The notes under the pieces are model-generated. The model ran no database searches. It worked only from the letters and a program-made list of their open reading frames with translations, and was not told where the DNA came from. Source: Dendrophyllia cribrosa (taxonomy: Eukaryota; Cnidaria; Anthozoa; Scleractinia; Dendrophylliidae). From it: a stretch of DNA of 64,000 bases. Below are positions 1-11,015 of the stretch, one piece after another. The translations under genes and the position numbers were made by a program. The stretch is from the NCBI GenBank assembly GCA_024195265.1, contig JAJLRJ010000011.1, positions 27,483,792 to 27,547,791 on the forward strand, in the 5' to 3' direction. Numbering within the stretch: position 1 is the stretch's first letter; the number at the start of each line of letters is the position of its first letter.

Positions 1-622
1 CCACACCCACAAAACAGGTTTCTGGTACGTACCTTTTAGGGGTTCTTTTCAAAATTTCCAACAATCACCCCCGTCAGGTTTATATGGGTTTTATCCCCCC
101 AGGGTGACGGAATATATGGGAGTGTGCGAGGGGATTACTTCCTGCCTAAAAACATTGAATGTAGGGTTTGAAATTGTGATACACGTGATGTTACCATTAA
201 TTAATACACAGTCAACATGGTGGGAAACTGTTGTTTGTTCTGGAGAGGCAGGTTGCCACAATGTGCTTCTGCCTTAATGAGAGTTGGTCGTACATGAGGT
301 TAATTTTAAACCAGCGAGAAAAGAACAGACATCGTTAACCAGCAATGTGTTGTTTACTCTTTTAAATGTTGTCTTTGTGATAAGGACTATGTCGGTTTCA
401 CAAATCGACATACATCAATGCATCATGGACCACTCAAGGTCCAGGTCTTCAATTTGGAAAACACACAAGTCAACAACAATGGGCTTGATAATCCTTCTAT
501 TACTGAGAACTTTACTGTGCTTTGTTGATTTATTCTTATTCTAATATTTAGATTGAACGAATGTAAGTGATAATTCAAAATTGAATGACAGGGTTTGAAA
601 GACATTTTGATTTTGTTTTCAG
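1..622. other. AMN intron / no supported feature
   Basis: I see no exon, repeat array or RNA gene that I can support here. The stretch lies upstream of the first visible amnionless exon, so it is probably intron. The rest of the amnionless 5' end (signal peptide and luminal domain) should lie to the left of the window. Confidence 0.5.
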
Positions 623-713
623 TTTTCTGAGAACATCTGTAGTCATTTAAAGTGTGAGAAACCAGCATGCGCTGAGCCTTTCAAACCTGAAGGGAGCTGT
701 TGTGACCTGTGTG
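623..713 (+). CDS. AMN: AMN exon: VWC domain
   Basis: The exon follows TTTTCAG and ends G|GTTGGT. It encodes a cysteine pattern C-x5-C-x4-C-x9-CC-x2-C (ends CCDLCG), the C-terminal half of a von Willebrand factor C domain. It enters in phase 0 and leaves in phase 1, matching the next exon. Confidence 0.82.
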
Positions 714-3700
714 GTTGGTTAACTGTTTTTTTTTTTCTTTTTCTTTATCATCATGAACATTATCATCATCATCAGTCATCATCATCAGACAGTCATCACA
801 TCATCGTCATCGTCATCGTCGCCATTATCATCTTAGTCAACAGCATCTTCATCGTCACCATCATCATCATCATGATTCCAATCCCAGGCCTGAATCCCTC
901 GTTGATTCCTGAGCTTCGTTGCGGCCTTGATTCCGTATCTGTAATTTATTTTTAAAAAAGTGTGTACTAGAGCTATCATAATGGTCATGCATGCACAGCT
1001 TTCTAAAAGCTGTTTTTTGTTTTGTTTTTGGCTTTACATGTAGTACATTTACTACATAGCTCCTGAATTACATTTTTGAACACTCTTTACTCGTGCCGGT
1101 ATGGCAACGAGTCAAGGATCGCCCTGCGTTTTTCTCCTTGTTTTCCGTGTTTTCGTATCTTCTTTTGTGCATTGCGTTAGATCTGGGTATGAGAATACCC
1201 ATGCATGCACTGCAAGAAATTTTTGAGCCCACGGTACTTGGGATTCGGTGTATTCGTTTTGCAAGCAAAAGCGAAACAAATTTGGGTTTAATTGTTTGTT
1301 GCTGTTTACTCGTGTTGGATACGGCAACGAGTTAAAGTTTGCTCTCCATTTTTCATTTCATTCTTTTTGTTTTCGTCTGTTATTTGTGCATCACATTAGA
1401 TCTGGGACATTTCTGGGAACGAGAATATGCATGCATGCAAGCAGAAGCGAAACTAATTTTGGTTTTATTTGCCTGTTGTTGTGTTACATAAGTGTTCCCC
1501 CCAAGTAATGTACATTACCGGTATGAGTACAGGCTACGGGTAGCCTCTTGTTATTATTGTTTTGTTTTTCAGGTACTTTACTGAAACTTAGACTCAGACA
1601 AGGTTTCAAAATGGCTGATTACAGACATCTGCTGCTAAACGTCTCCAAGAAAGTGAGATGCACAATGTCTAACTTGTTATATATTAAGTCATGTCCTTGT
1701 GTGCATGTTAAGTATTACATGCAACAATTCCATTTGAACACTGTAGAATAAATTTATTGTGAAATAGGGTTGGATTTTTGAGGAGCCAAAAGCTGCATTT
1801 TATTATGTATCCAGGCCCAGGGATGGAAATAAGGTACTCGCCCACCACTCGTGATCATGAGTATTAAATAATCTCGGGCGAGTACAGAATATTGTACATT
1901 AATTTTGTTGCAGCAGTTTTGAAAGTCACTTGCATAAATGGCGAGCACTGTCAAAATTAAGTTTCAAGGAGGCGGCATGACTTATGTCTCGGAATGCCTC
2001 ACAGAATTGGCTGAGAAAACAACAGAACAATGGTCCCTAGCCCTGAAAACAATACATCTACATGATACCCAGGTCCAATGAAATTAGTGGTTCTGAAGAG
2101 GTGCATGGTATCTGGTTTGCAACCCTGCAGTGCTCAGGCCTTCAATTTAATTTTATATTTGCAGGAGTATGAGGGAGTCAGTGTTGCTACTTCCAAAACA
2201 GAAGCTAATTTTGTGCAAGTGGTGTTAACAGATCAGGAAAATGGTATTAAACTTACCGTAAGCACTGGCGTATAAGCTGCACTCGCAGAATACTGCACCC
2301 AGAATTAGCTTTACGAAACATGAGCTAAACTTTTGTTATATGTCCATTGAATCACCTTGTATTGAAAACCAATCCAGCATTCCTTCAAAATGTCAGACAA
2401 AGATATTGAGCACAGGTATTTAATTGTGTCCTACATTTAGGGAGTAAGATTCATGCTTGTAATTTCAAGTTAAAGGTAAGTCTTCACAAGCCTAATGGCT
2501 CACAACTGCCAAAGCTTAACCCAGTTTCAATAGCATGAAGCGACTGAGAGTATTACTACTTCCCCCTGGATGGGAGGCTAGTCCATCGCAGGGTTGCCCC
2601 CCAGCATTATGTCGCCGGTACCCATTTATACACCTGGGTGGAGAGAGACAATGTGGAGTACAGTTTCTTGTCTGAGGAAACAACACCATGGCAGAGGCTT
2701 GAACCACCGAACTTCAGGTTAGAAGTCCAATGCTCTAACCACTAGACCACCGTGCCTCCACATGTATTATCATTTAGGGAGTAATCATGCTTCTAATTTC
2801 AAATCGTCCCATTACTCCCTGATTTGTACTTCACTCAGTACAATTATTACCCAGTATTACTACTAATAATACACTTTTTTCTTTTATTTGTTTTCAAAGG
2901 CAAGAAAGCACAGATAGCGGCTGAACACTTGAAGGATGTATTAGTCTCAGGTAATCACTGCAAAATTATTTCTTTTGATTACTGTAGGGGTAATGTAGAA
3001 TGTGCATTTTTTTATTCATCCTTTCTCTAATCACTGCTATCAGTGACAGAAATTCAAATTAAAAAGATCAGGTAGGAACTCCAAAACCTCCATATTCTTC
3101 ACTGCTGGATTGTAACGTGTGAGAGCAACGTTTTGACTGCGGAGATGCAATCATAAGCTGGAAGAAGAAAGGAGAGGAGGAAAGTTGTAGTCTTCCCTCT
3201 CCTCATAACAGCCATACATTCATACTTACTATATCAGGGCTGTGCTCTAACAGTGCCCAGGGGCCTCAGGCTTCTTACTTTTATCTTCGGGTGACTAGAA
3301 AGACTTACTTTTGCATGAAGCTTAAGTGCCGGGCACCCAAGATTTCATAGTTGGGAGCCTTTGGGCTCCCTGTGATTCTTGTAAGAGCACAGCCTTGTAT
3401 ATAGGCTTGAACCCCCACATATCAGTCACATAGAGTCCTAAAGTATGATGTCACAAAAACTTAAATTTGTGAAATTATGGGATTGGATTAGATATGCCCG
3501 CTTGCCAAAAATCAGCATCTTATTGCAATTTGGGGGTGAGATATTGGCACTTTTATGTTCTGATGCCTTCATACAAACTGTTTGGAACTAAGGCGAAATT
3601 AGAAGGGTTTGTATGTAGGTGCCAATATTTTTGGCAAGCGGGCATTTTTCGTTATGCTCTTTTCGAATATCTAATCAAATCCCATAATTTCACAAATTTG

Positions 3701-5625
3701 GTTTTTGTGATGTCATCACTTTAGGACTGTATTGCTACCAACACTGGGTTGACAATTCATACCTGTTTTTAATAAGAATGGACTGATACCAGTTATTCAT
3801 ATAAATATGATGGCGTTGCATATTGAGGCAATGGGAAAATAGAGATTCTCTTTTTCGCGATACATTGCTGACTGCAATACACAGGAGATGTGTTTTTATT
3901 ATCGCTCAAATATTGTACTGTAGCATCATTGCTCAAGATTTTAGGCTAAAATGAATGTCTAAAAATAGGTAAAATTTTAAAATGCAAGATAAATATATTG
4001 AAATACACTTAACTTGCATGATGCAAATATCAGTTTCTTTCCCAATGTCCTGGTATCAATTACTTTGGTTTTAACTGACATTTGGGCCTCATACAGTTAC
4101 AGATTTAGAGCTCATTACAAAGTTTTTCATTTTCATTTTCAGAAAAGGCATTTAAAGTTGTTGGTGCTGAGGTTGTTGATCAGTCAGGCATCAAAGCTGT
4201 TACTGGAAAAAAAACAGGTTCATCTGAATTTCACCTCTTACTCAACTGTGGGGAAATTTAATTTTATTACTCTTGCATCCATACTTCCCCTAGGAAAGTT
4301 TCATTTTGACTTACCCCACCCCCTCTGGAATTCCATTTTAGCCTCATACGTTCCTTTAACCCTTTCACTGCCAGAGTCAGTTATGAAGACTTGTAATGTA
4401 GTTCTAACTTTTGAGTCTGTGGACGAAATCCTATGGTGTGACCACTCAAATAAAACCTCTTCAGCAGTACTTTTGCATGGTACCATTTGTTCTAACTTTT
4501 GAGTCTGTGGATGAAATCCTATGGTGTGACCATTCAAATAAAACCTCTTCAGCAGTACTTTTGCATGGTACCATTTGTTCTAACTTTTGGGTCTGTTAAT
4601 GAAATCCTATGGTGTGACCATTTAAATGAAACCTCTTTTGCAGCACTTTTGCATGGTACCATTTGTTTTTCGATATTTTACAAAATTAAATGTAGGATTT
4701 TTCTTAAATTTTGATGTTTGGCACTCTTGGTAGTTAAAGGGTTAAAAGGTTGGCTTTAGGGACCCCCTCCCACCACTTATTACTCACTTCACTTATGCCC
4801 TCCCCACCCGCGTTCTGAAGTTGTATAAGCCCAGGACTTATAAGGAGACTTTTGTCTTATTACTACTGATTACCCTAATATTTAGTGCTGTAAATTCCAC
4901 TGCAGGTTCTCTAACGTTTTCGTAATGAATTCATTAACAAAGCTTTGGAACCCACATTTATGCACCACTGCGCATAAATGCAATGATGTGACATGGCACA
5001 ATTCACATACTTGCATTTATGAACCACTGTGCATAAATGCAATATTCTGACATGACACAATTCACATACTTGCATTTATGCACCACTGTACATGAATGCA
5101 ATGTTCTGGCACAATTCATATTAAATTTGCCTTTGTCTTAATATTCACATACTTGCATTTGTGCAAATTTATACAATCATATATGCATATATATTTATGC
5201 ACATTTACGAAAATTTATGCACGTTTTCAAAATCCAAGCCCAAGACTGTACTTTTTCCATAACCCGAGCCAGGGTCTTGTGTCGAAACATTTGAGCTGCA
5301 GTTCACGGAGTGCTCTTGGATTAGTTAACAGTTCTTCAGGTGTTGGAAATCGAAATTATTTTTCTTTTCAACTAAAATTTCCACATTTGTGAGTTCTGTA
5401 TGAGTTGAAAATAAGCCAGGGCAAGTTTTGCGTAAATCACAGATTCAACTGTAAAAAAGTCTGAGATTTCTAGCCTGGACTCGTACAATTTGTTTTAAAT
5501 GTTGTGACCAGCCTAAAATTTGCTTTCCATAGTGCGGTTTTCAATTGATTGTCGAAAGTAATTTCGGAGATATTAGCGCTTATGAGCTACTCTTCAATCT
5601 GAGTTGAAATAAAGTTTACTTCTAT

Positions 5626-5657
<32 letters not shown>

Positions 5658-8600
5658 TGGTTTTGCATGGCCACGCGTTGTGATAGGCTGAAAACTCTCG
5701 CGCCACTTTGTCAACCAATCAGGGCCAGGTTGTTCAAAGCGCGGTTAGGCTAACCCAGGTTTGGCATCAATTTTGATTCCAGTTTAATAATTAATCAATA
5801 GAGATTTTTCCATAAATATTTGTCCTTTAGCTTCTTCTCTGACTTGTCTTCTCATGTAACTTATAATTAGCTTTTGGAAACACTTCTAACAAGAAAAATT
5901 AAATCATGATTAAGTTTTACTCCCAGGTTAGCGTTAATCGGCTTTCAAACAACCGGGCCCAGAAGTAAAACCAAAACCAATCGTGACTTGCTCGCACGCG
6001 TTTTCCCGCGCTTGGCGGCGGCGACATGTATTTGCTTCGAGCTCTGATTGGTTGATTGGATGTCTGCGTCTGCTATGATTGGCCAGAATGATTACTTTGG
6101 TTTTGGTTGTACGACACTCAACTGAAAACTGCTCAAATCCTGATAAATTATCACCATCCTAATGATCTTTATTTTTTTTTTATTACTTTGTGATGATACA
6201 GGGAAACGTAAAAACAGCTTGATAATTCCGTTGAGTGTAGGACTCACAATTCTCTTTCTGTTCCTTATTGCTGCACTGTTCCTGATCTTTAGACGCACTA
6301 AAAGGTGAGATATTCAACCTAACTAATGAACTCTATCGGATACTACACCTTTTGTCCTTCATTACCAGGAAATAAATTTTCATTAGTGTCAATGCACCAT
6401 TCAATCAAAGGCTGTTACGAGCCAGCTCGTGAATTATGTGAAACAACCTTCGGACCCTCCCCTCCCCCACCCTCTGCGTCCAACTCTCCCACCCTCCCCT
6501 CCCTCTCCTCCCTCCAACGCTGTTCCCGTGGGTAAAGCAGGTGATCATTACCTATCGGGTAAAATATATGCGCAAGCCTTTTGTACTGGTTAGCGGAATT
6601 ACCAAGAAAAGTGGCCTAGGTACTTGGTGTATCCCTGATCATAATGTATAGTACCTCATGAATCCCGTATTGTAATGTGTTTAGATACAGTCAACTCTCT
6701 CTTAAGCGACCACCCTTGGTGCAGGAAAAAGTGGTCGCTTAATGGAGGTGGTCGCTTAATAGAAAAATCAAGACAATAAGCCAAAAACTGCAAGAATCCA
6801 CTAATTATTACCATTCTGTATTGCCTTATCAGTTTTAATGAAGCAAATATACAAAGCTCTTTTGAGAAAAAACTTATTCTAAAGCGGACAATGTACTACA
6901 TATTAAGCTACTCGCTTATTTCACGTGGAATAGAAAATTCTTCAGCTGATTCTTATCGTTCTGACTGTAACTGTTGAAGTTTTCAATACTATGTAACCAT
7001 GATCTAGCCGCAGTTTTTCAGTTGTGTAAAATATCTGTCAGCGCTATTAAAAACCTCTGATTAAAAACTGAACTTTGTGACATCTGAGTAACGCCAGAAT
7101 TTCATAACATTGAGGGTGGTCGCTTAACGGAAACACAAAACAAAGGAATTTGTCACATTTTTGACCTCGAAAGTGGTCGCGGTCGCTTAAGAAATTTGAG
7201 AAGTGGTCGCTTAAGAGAGAGTTTTCTAAACAGTATTTGACTGAAAAACAAAATGGTTATTTACAAAGTGGTCGCTTAATGGAGGTGGTCGCTTAATAGA
7301 GTGGTCGTTAAGAGAGAGTTGACTGTATATTGTAGTGTAATTTAGGGTCGGATTACAGTATCTAGGGTTAAGGCACTGATTTTAGTATTCAGGGTTAGCT
7401 ATTGAACTGTTACACTCTCCCTCAGTTTAAGGCTGGTTCTCATATAATCGTCCCGGTCCCTCCGGTCGTCCGAGTCGTTTCCAACGTTTTTTGCAAACGA
7501 CTCAAAAAGATCGGGACGACTCAAGCGATTTTGGTTCTCATACGATCGTTCCGGGTCGTCTCGAACGTCAATAGCGCGGTCGTAAACTGGGTCCGACAAC
7601 ATGTTTTGGGCAATACTGCATTCTGGGGTAGATTTGCGTCGCTTCGATCGCCTCAGTCGTCCCAGTCGCCTGAGAGTAGTTCTCATATGATCGTCCCCGA
7701 TTTTTCACGATCGTCCCAGTCGTTCGGATAGAACACAGTTCTATCCAAGCGAACGCGATCGTCCCAGTCGTCCGGGTCGTTTGCGATCGTCCCGGGTCGT
7801 CTCAGAAGTGTTCTCATATAATCGTCCCGATCGCCCGTGCACTTTTTGAAACGACTCGGACGACCGGGACGACCGGGACGATTATATGAGAACCAGCCTA
7901 TACAGTCGATAGATGGAAGGGGTGAAAATTTGCATATTTGTCCCCGTCTGTTTTAACTCGTTCAACGCTTAGCGTGTTCACGAGTTAATACAATGAATGT
8001 GAACTTGTGCAGTTTAGCTAAGAAACCAATCATTTCAATTTGTTGCGAAGTTATTAAGTAATTTACATCAAGACGAAGATTCATTAACGCTAATTAATGT
8101 TAAAAGTAGCGTTTTAACGAAAACAACATTCCTTTGTGTGAATGGAAATTCATTTGACTTGATGTATTGCTTATGCACATTTCATCACCAAGCATCACGT
8201 GGTTCAATTCAGCCAATAGAAATTTACGTTCGCCAGATGAACGTTTTGGAATCTGAATCATAACATTAGCGTGTCTACAGGCGCTTTTTTTTCTTTTCCC
8301 TCCCCTCGCGTGGCTTGCGGTTGCGCCCAAAAACCCGCTTGAGCGCCCTCCATAGCGGCTGGTGAAGGCTTATGCCAAAATACCAAAATGATCGCACATT
8401 AATTTTAACGAATGATTTTTGACGGCAATGAAAATTCAACCGTTCATTTCCTGCTCATTGTACAGTATAATAAAAAGCACCACAGGGAAGTGCTGCTTAG
8501 TAGTTTTCATTTGAATGGTCACACTTAAAGATTTTATCCTGACTCGTAAGTTAGAACCACCTTGTACAGCATTATAAACAGTACCACAGGAAAGCACTGC

Positions 8601-9670
8601 TCAGAAGCTTTTATTTGAATGGTCACACTTTAGGATTTCATCCACAGACTCAAAAATTGGAGCCACCTTGTACAGCATAATAAACTGCACCACAAGAAAG
8701 TACAGCTCAGTAGCTTTCATTTAAACGGTCGCACCTAAGAATTTAACCCACTTACTCAAAAGTAAGAACTTTAACCTCGACATGAAATGGTTCTAGTACA
8801 TTTATGTCTATTGAATTCTACTTGTTTCAGAGCACGAAGTTTTCCACTTGTTGCAATGGAGGATCTTGGGATGGACGAAATAGACACAGACAAAGGAGAA
8901 GATGAGTTTAGAGGCAAACAACATTCCCCGGGTCAGGTCAGTGATAAAGCTGTGGTAAGTTAACCCTTTGACTCCCAGACTCAATTATGAAGACATGTAG
9001 TGTGGTTCTAACTTTTGAGTGTGTTTTATTAATGTCAAAGCATGGGATCAGGTTGCCCTCCAAATCCGAGCCAGAGGCTCATGTGTAAAATGCGTGACAA
9101 TAAGTAGGAGTAACTTAACTTACAAAAACAATCCGAGATCTAACAATTCGTTGAGTATCACATTAATCCCCTAGTTTCAAACTTGTCTTCGTACATTTTC
9201 ATGTACATGTAAGACACCGCTGATTTCCTTAATAAACTCTCTAACCTTGGTAAACTACCCAATAATGCTGCACTTGTCACTCTTGATGTATTATCCTTAT
9301 ACACTAACATTCCACATAATGAAGGAATTGATGCATGCTGTCATTTCCTTCATAATCACACTGATAAACGCATTCCCACAAAAAACGCTTTGCGACTTAA
9401 CAAGTATGATACTCACTATAAATAGTTTCACATTTAATCAACAGCATTATCTTCAAGTTCACGGTACTGCTATGAGCACTAAACCTCTTTGGCAGTACAT
9501 TTGCATGGTACCATTTGTATTTCAATATTTTACAAAATGAAATTTGGGATTTTTCTTGAATTTTGATACTTGGCTCTCTTGGGAGTTTAAGGGTTAAAGG
9601 GGAACCGCCACTGTTATAACTTATTACTCATGCGCAGAGCGGCATGAGTTAAGGATTGGGCTCCGTTTTT

Positions 9671-9713
<43 letters not shown>

Positions 9714-11015
9714 CATTACTGAATGCAAATTTATGCATGCATATTTTAGTTTCATTATTTTCTTTACTTCCGGTTACTCTCACGTTCGGTTCTAAACAAT
9801 AACAGTAGCAAAACAGCGGAACTGAAGTGTCACGACACCGTCTCTTACAACCCTTGTTACATTGCGTTAGGTATATCTAACACATAGAAGAATCACTGGC
9901 TTCCTTGTGGTACAGCTTTCATTTATAAAACATTCACTAAGCATGCTGTATCATATAAATAAAACATGTAGCTTCGCGTTTTTTCACTTGTATAACATTC
10001 GCAGAATCAGGAAGTACTTAACACGCCAAGATACTGAGAGTTTAGTAAATGCATTTATTACCAGTAAGATTGATTACTGCAATAGTTTACTATATGGTCT
10101 TCCAGCCTCACATATTGCTAAAATTCGACGTGTTCAAAACGCTGCGGCTCGACTTGTGACTGGCTCACCTAGATTTTGCCATACAACACCGCTGCTGAAT
10201 TCTCTTCATTTGCTTCCGATTAAGTATCGCATTCATTTTAAAATTTTAGCTCCAGAATATTTTATGAATCTTATAATAGTTAGGAATCACACGAATCACA
10301 CGAATGCTCCAACACTCTTGCCACGTAGTGGAAAATCCTATCCTATCCTATCCTATGCTTGGTGATAGAGCATTTGAGTCGGCCGCGTCAAAACTTCGGA
10401 ATAATCTGCCAACATCCATTCGCTCTATCACAACCATTGTAGCATTTAAAGTAGCATTAAAGACGCACCTTTTTAGGATAGCTTTTAATAATTAATTTTT
10501 TATTAACTACCTTTCGTTTATTTGATAGTAATTTGCTGATGGTTTAAGATTTGTTAATTTTTTATCATGTAATTTTTATCTTGTCAATATAGATTTTTAG
10601 TTAGTTAAACGAAAATTATGTAATGAGCGTGTGAACATATCCACATGTGACACGCGCAATATAAATTGATTTTATTATTATTATTATTATTATTATTAGT
10701 GACAACGTAGTTTGCAGGAACTTTCTTACGCATGCGCGTGAGTATAGGCTACTTGGAGCCTCTTGTTGACGCCAAATTGTTGGAAGTGAAGTCCAAATTT
10801 AAATTCTTTTAAAAATAAGTTGAAATATATTAGTGTACAAAAAAACTGGATATGAATATCGCCTATTTCCGCGCGCCGCCATTTTGAATATTTATTATTA
10901 TTATTATTATTTATGATGACAAAACAGAGTCTAATACTCCAATTTCTTTTGTTTCCTTTTCAAGCTGTCAATGGAAAACCCATTGTATGATAGTGCAACA
11001 GATGCAAAGGAGTAA
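623..11015 (+). CDS. AMN: amnionless homologue, 3' part (8 exons)
   Basis: Eight exons join in phase: 623-713, 1573-1652, 2165-2257, 2900-2950, 4143-4217, 6202-6304, 8831-8954 and 10965-11015, each bounded by AG and GT. They encode a VWC-type cysteine cluster ending CCDLCG, a conserved luminal stretch ([12 protein letters not shown], then [16 protein letters not shown] and DQENG), one hydrophobic transmembrane helix followed by RRTKR, and a short acidic tail with ENPLYD just before the stop. Order and motifs match vertebrate amnionless: VWC, a block resembling VAVSKV...VQVVLVENG, a TM helix and FxNPxF tail signals. In vertebrates AMN is the type I membrane partner that carries cubilin to the apical surface; the NPxY-type signal recruits clathrin adaptors. 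The 5' exons are outside the window. Family assignment is from remembered similarity and exon logic, not a database search. Confidence 0.85.
746..872. repeat. degenerate (TCA)n microsatellite
   Basis: An interrupted trinucleotide tract of TCA/TCG units in an AMN intron. Confidence 0.75.
1080..1480. repeat. imperfect tandem duplication, about 220 bp
   Basis: Two diverged copies lie head to tail. Both run through ACTCGTG..GGCAACGAGT, a TTTGTGCAT..TTAGATCTGGG block and CATGCATGCA, then AAGCGAAAC. The open frames seen across it are by-products of the repeat. Confidence 0.6.
1573..1652 (+). CDS. AMN: AMN exon: post-VWC luminal segment
   Basis: The acceptor is tttttcag, the donor AAA|GTGAGA. It encodes [20 protein letters not shown] and continues to NVSKK; this aligns with the vertebrate segment directly after the VWC domain, which has an x-F-x-L/M-x-x-Y-R pattern. 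Phases are 1 in and 0 out. Confidence 0.8.
2165..2257 (+). CDS. AMN: AMN exon: conserved luminal strand
   Basis: The exon lies between TTTGCAG and ACC|GTAAGC and is 31 codons long. It encodes [16 protein letters not shown] followed by TDQENG, closely resembling the vertebrate amnionless block VAVSKV...IQVVLVENG. Both ends are phase 0. Confidence 0.82.
2496..2760 (-). mobile_element. tRNA-derived SINE
   Basis: On the minus strand the head carries a pol III A-box-like GGTCTAGTGGTTAGAGC and a B-box-like GGTGGTTCAAGCC within about 60 nt, as in a tRNA-derived SINE. The body runs to about 2,500 inside an AMN intron. A related head is at 52,960-53,076. Confidence 0.7.
2900..2950 (+). CDS. AMN: AMN exon: small luminal exon
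   Basis: This 51-nt exon lies between TTCAAAG and TCAG|GTAATC and encodes [17 protein letters not shown]. It corresponds to the alanine-rich helix before the juxtamembrane part of vertebrate amnionless. Phase 0 in. Confidence 0.72.
3434..3728. mobile_element. foldback MITE in AMN intron
   Basis: The termini AGTCCTAAAGT and its complement bracket about 60-bp arms (AATTTGTGAAATTATGGGAT and its complement) and a further inner inverted pair GCCCGCTTGCCAAAAAT. Flanks read TAG and GTA, compatible with a TA target. Confidence 0.75.
4143..4217 (+). CDS. AMN: AMN exon: juxtamembrane luminal segment
   Basis: The exon lies between TTTTCAG and ACAG|GTTCAT and encodes [20 protein letters not shown] then TGKKT. 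Entry and exit phases (1 and 1) fit the exons on either side. Confidence 0.75.
4356..4745. mobile_element. TTAA-ended element with 3 tandem units
   Basis: The ends read TTAACCCTTTCACTGCCAGA and its imperfect complement TCTTGGTAGTTAAAGGGTTAA. Inside are three tandem units of about 85-88 bp, each with TTTTGAGTCTGTGGATGAAA, ATGGTGTGACCA and TTTTGCATGGTACCATTTG. Related units recur at 8.47-8.77, 8.96-9.60, 48.2, 48.9, 49.7 and 50.6 kb. Confidence 0.72.
4955..5125. repeat. tandem repeat, about 60 bp x 3
   Basis: Three units share ACCACTG..CATAAATGCAAT, a CACAATTCACATACTTGC block and a TTATG end. It sits in an AMN intron. Confidence 0.7.
5621..5655. repeat. (TAC)n microsatellite
   Basis: Eleven or so TAC/CTA units end the small insertion in the K-family MITE, like the tail of a retrotransposed fragment. 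Confidence 0.85.
5723..5959. mobile_element. J-family MITE nested in K, CAG duplication
   Basis: The termini GGCC.GGTTGTTCAAAGCGCG and its complement bracket 237 bp. The bases CAG precede (5,720-5,722) and follow (5,960-5,962) the insert, and the uninterrupted K copy has a single CAG at that place, so a 3-bp target duplication is directly visible. A second J copy is at 51,534-51,773. Confidence 0.83.
6202..6304 (+). CDS. AMN: AMN exon: transmembrane helix
   Basis: The exon follows GATACAG and ends AAAG|GTGAGA. It encodes [20 protein letters not shown] and on to LFLIF, a single membrane-spanning helix, closed by the basic stop-transfer RRTKR. This places the next two exons in the cytosol. Confidence 0.83.
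6686..7327. mobile_element. TIR element with GTGGTCGCTTAA subterminal repeats
   Basis: The ends TACAGTCAACTCTCTCTTAA and its complement bracket 642 bp with no coding capacity. The motif GTGGTCGCTTAA or a close variant occurs about nine times, clustered near both ends. Multiple subterminal copies are usual for transposase-binding sites; that role is inferred. The family is not identified. Confidence 0.75.
7428..7901. mobile_element. GTCC/GTCG-rich MITE
   Basis: The ends AAGGCTGGTTCTCATATAAT and its complement enclose 474 bp with many reiterations of CGTCC.GTCGT and GATCGTCCC in both orientations. The frames open across it are repeat artefacts. Confidence 0.77.
8465..8775. repeat. tandem repeat, about 105 bp x 3
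   Basis: Three units carry ACCACAGGAAAG, TTCATTTGAATGGTCACAC and AGCCACCTTGTACAGCATAA. They are the reverse-complement relatives of the units in the TTAA element at 4,356-4,745. Confidence 0.7.
8831..8954 (+). CDS. AMN: AMN exon: acidic cytoplasmic tail
   Basis: The exon follows TTGTTTCAG and ends GTG|GTAAGT. It encodes an acidic tail ([18 protein letters not shown]) and ends DKAV in phase 0. Position 6 of the intron is already the first base of a TTAA that begins an inverted-repeat element. Confidence 0.82.
8960..9597. mobile_element. TTAA-ended element abutting an AMN splice donor
   Basis: It starts TTAACCCTTTGACTCCCAGA and ends with the imperfect complement TCTTGGGAGTTTAAGGGTTAA. It belongs to the same family as 4,356-4,745 but is interrupted by a Penelope RT fragment. 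The first T of its TTAA is the last base of the donor GTAAGT of the AMN tail exon. Confidence 0.75.
9180..9482 (+). pseudogene. Penelope-like RT fragment
   Basis: A short decayed reverse-transcriptase segment reads [35 protein letters not shown] and, after a frameshift, [16 protein letters not shown]. These are typical of the Penelope-like RT core, compare the fragment at 22,590-23,720. In-frame stops and frameshifts show it is dead. It lies inside the TTAA-ended element. Confidence 0.8.
9676..9710. repeat. (TG)n microsatellite
   Basis: About 17 TG dinucleotides follow a poly-T tract. Confidence 0.9.
9907..10697 (+). mobile_element. CR1/L2-like LINE, 3' fragment
   Basis: The fragment encodes the C-terminal part of a non-LTR reverse transcriptase: [51 protein letters not shown] and, in another frame, [13 protein letters not shown] and [10 protein letters not shown]. 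The two frames are separated near a CCTAT run at 10,338-10,358. It ends in (TTA)n at 10,672-10,697, as CR1-type elements often end in a short microsatellite. It is truncated at its 5' end and sits in the last AMN intron. Confidence 0.85.
10965..11015 (+). CDS. AMN: AMN terminal exon with NPxY signal
   Basis: The exon follows TTTTCAAG and encodes [16 protein letters not shown] plus TAA. NPLY is an NPxY-type internalisation motif at the place where vertebrate amnionless has FxNPxF. I see no clear AATAAA close behind the stop. Confidence 0.82.
   Translation: MSMENPLYDSATDAKE

Larger units (their letters stand above)
5532..6134. mobile_element. K-family MITE, carrying two insertions
   Basis: The ends are GCGGTTTTCAATTGATTGTC and its partner GACACTCAACTGAAAACTGC. 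The body has several CCAATCA/TGATTGG blocks. Compared with an uninterrupted copy at 55,791-56,072, this copy has extra DNA at about 5,566-5,656 ending in (TAC)n and a second MITE at 5,723-5,959. It ends 67 bp before the AMN transmembrane exon. Another copy lies at 18,190-18,448. Confidence 0.78.

Noticed and set aside
1093..1508. Overlapping plus-strand frames with hydrophobic runs
   Set aside because: They follow the 220-bp tandem duplication in an AMN intron.
7399..7731. Arg/Asp/Ser-rich frames on both strands
   Set aside because: They fall inside a MITE made of CGTCC.GTCGT repeats and have no gene context.
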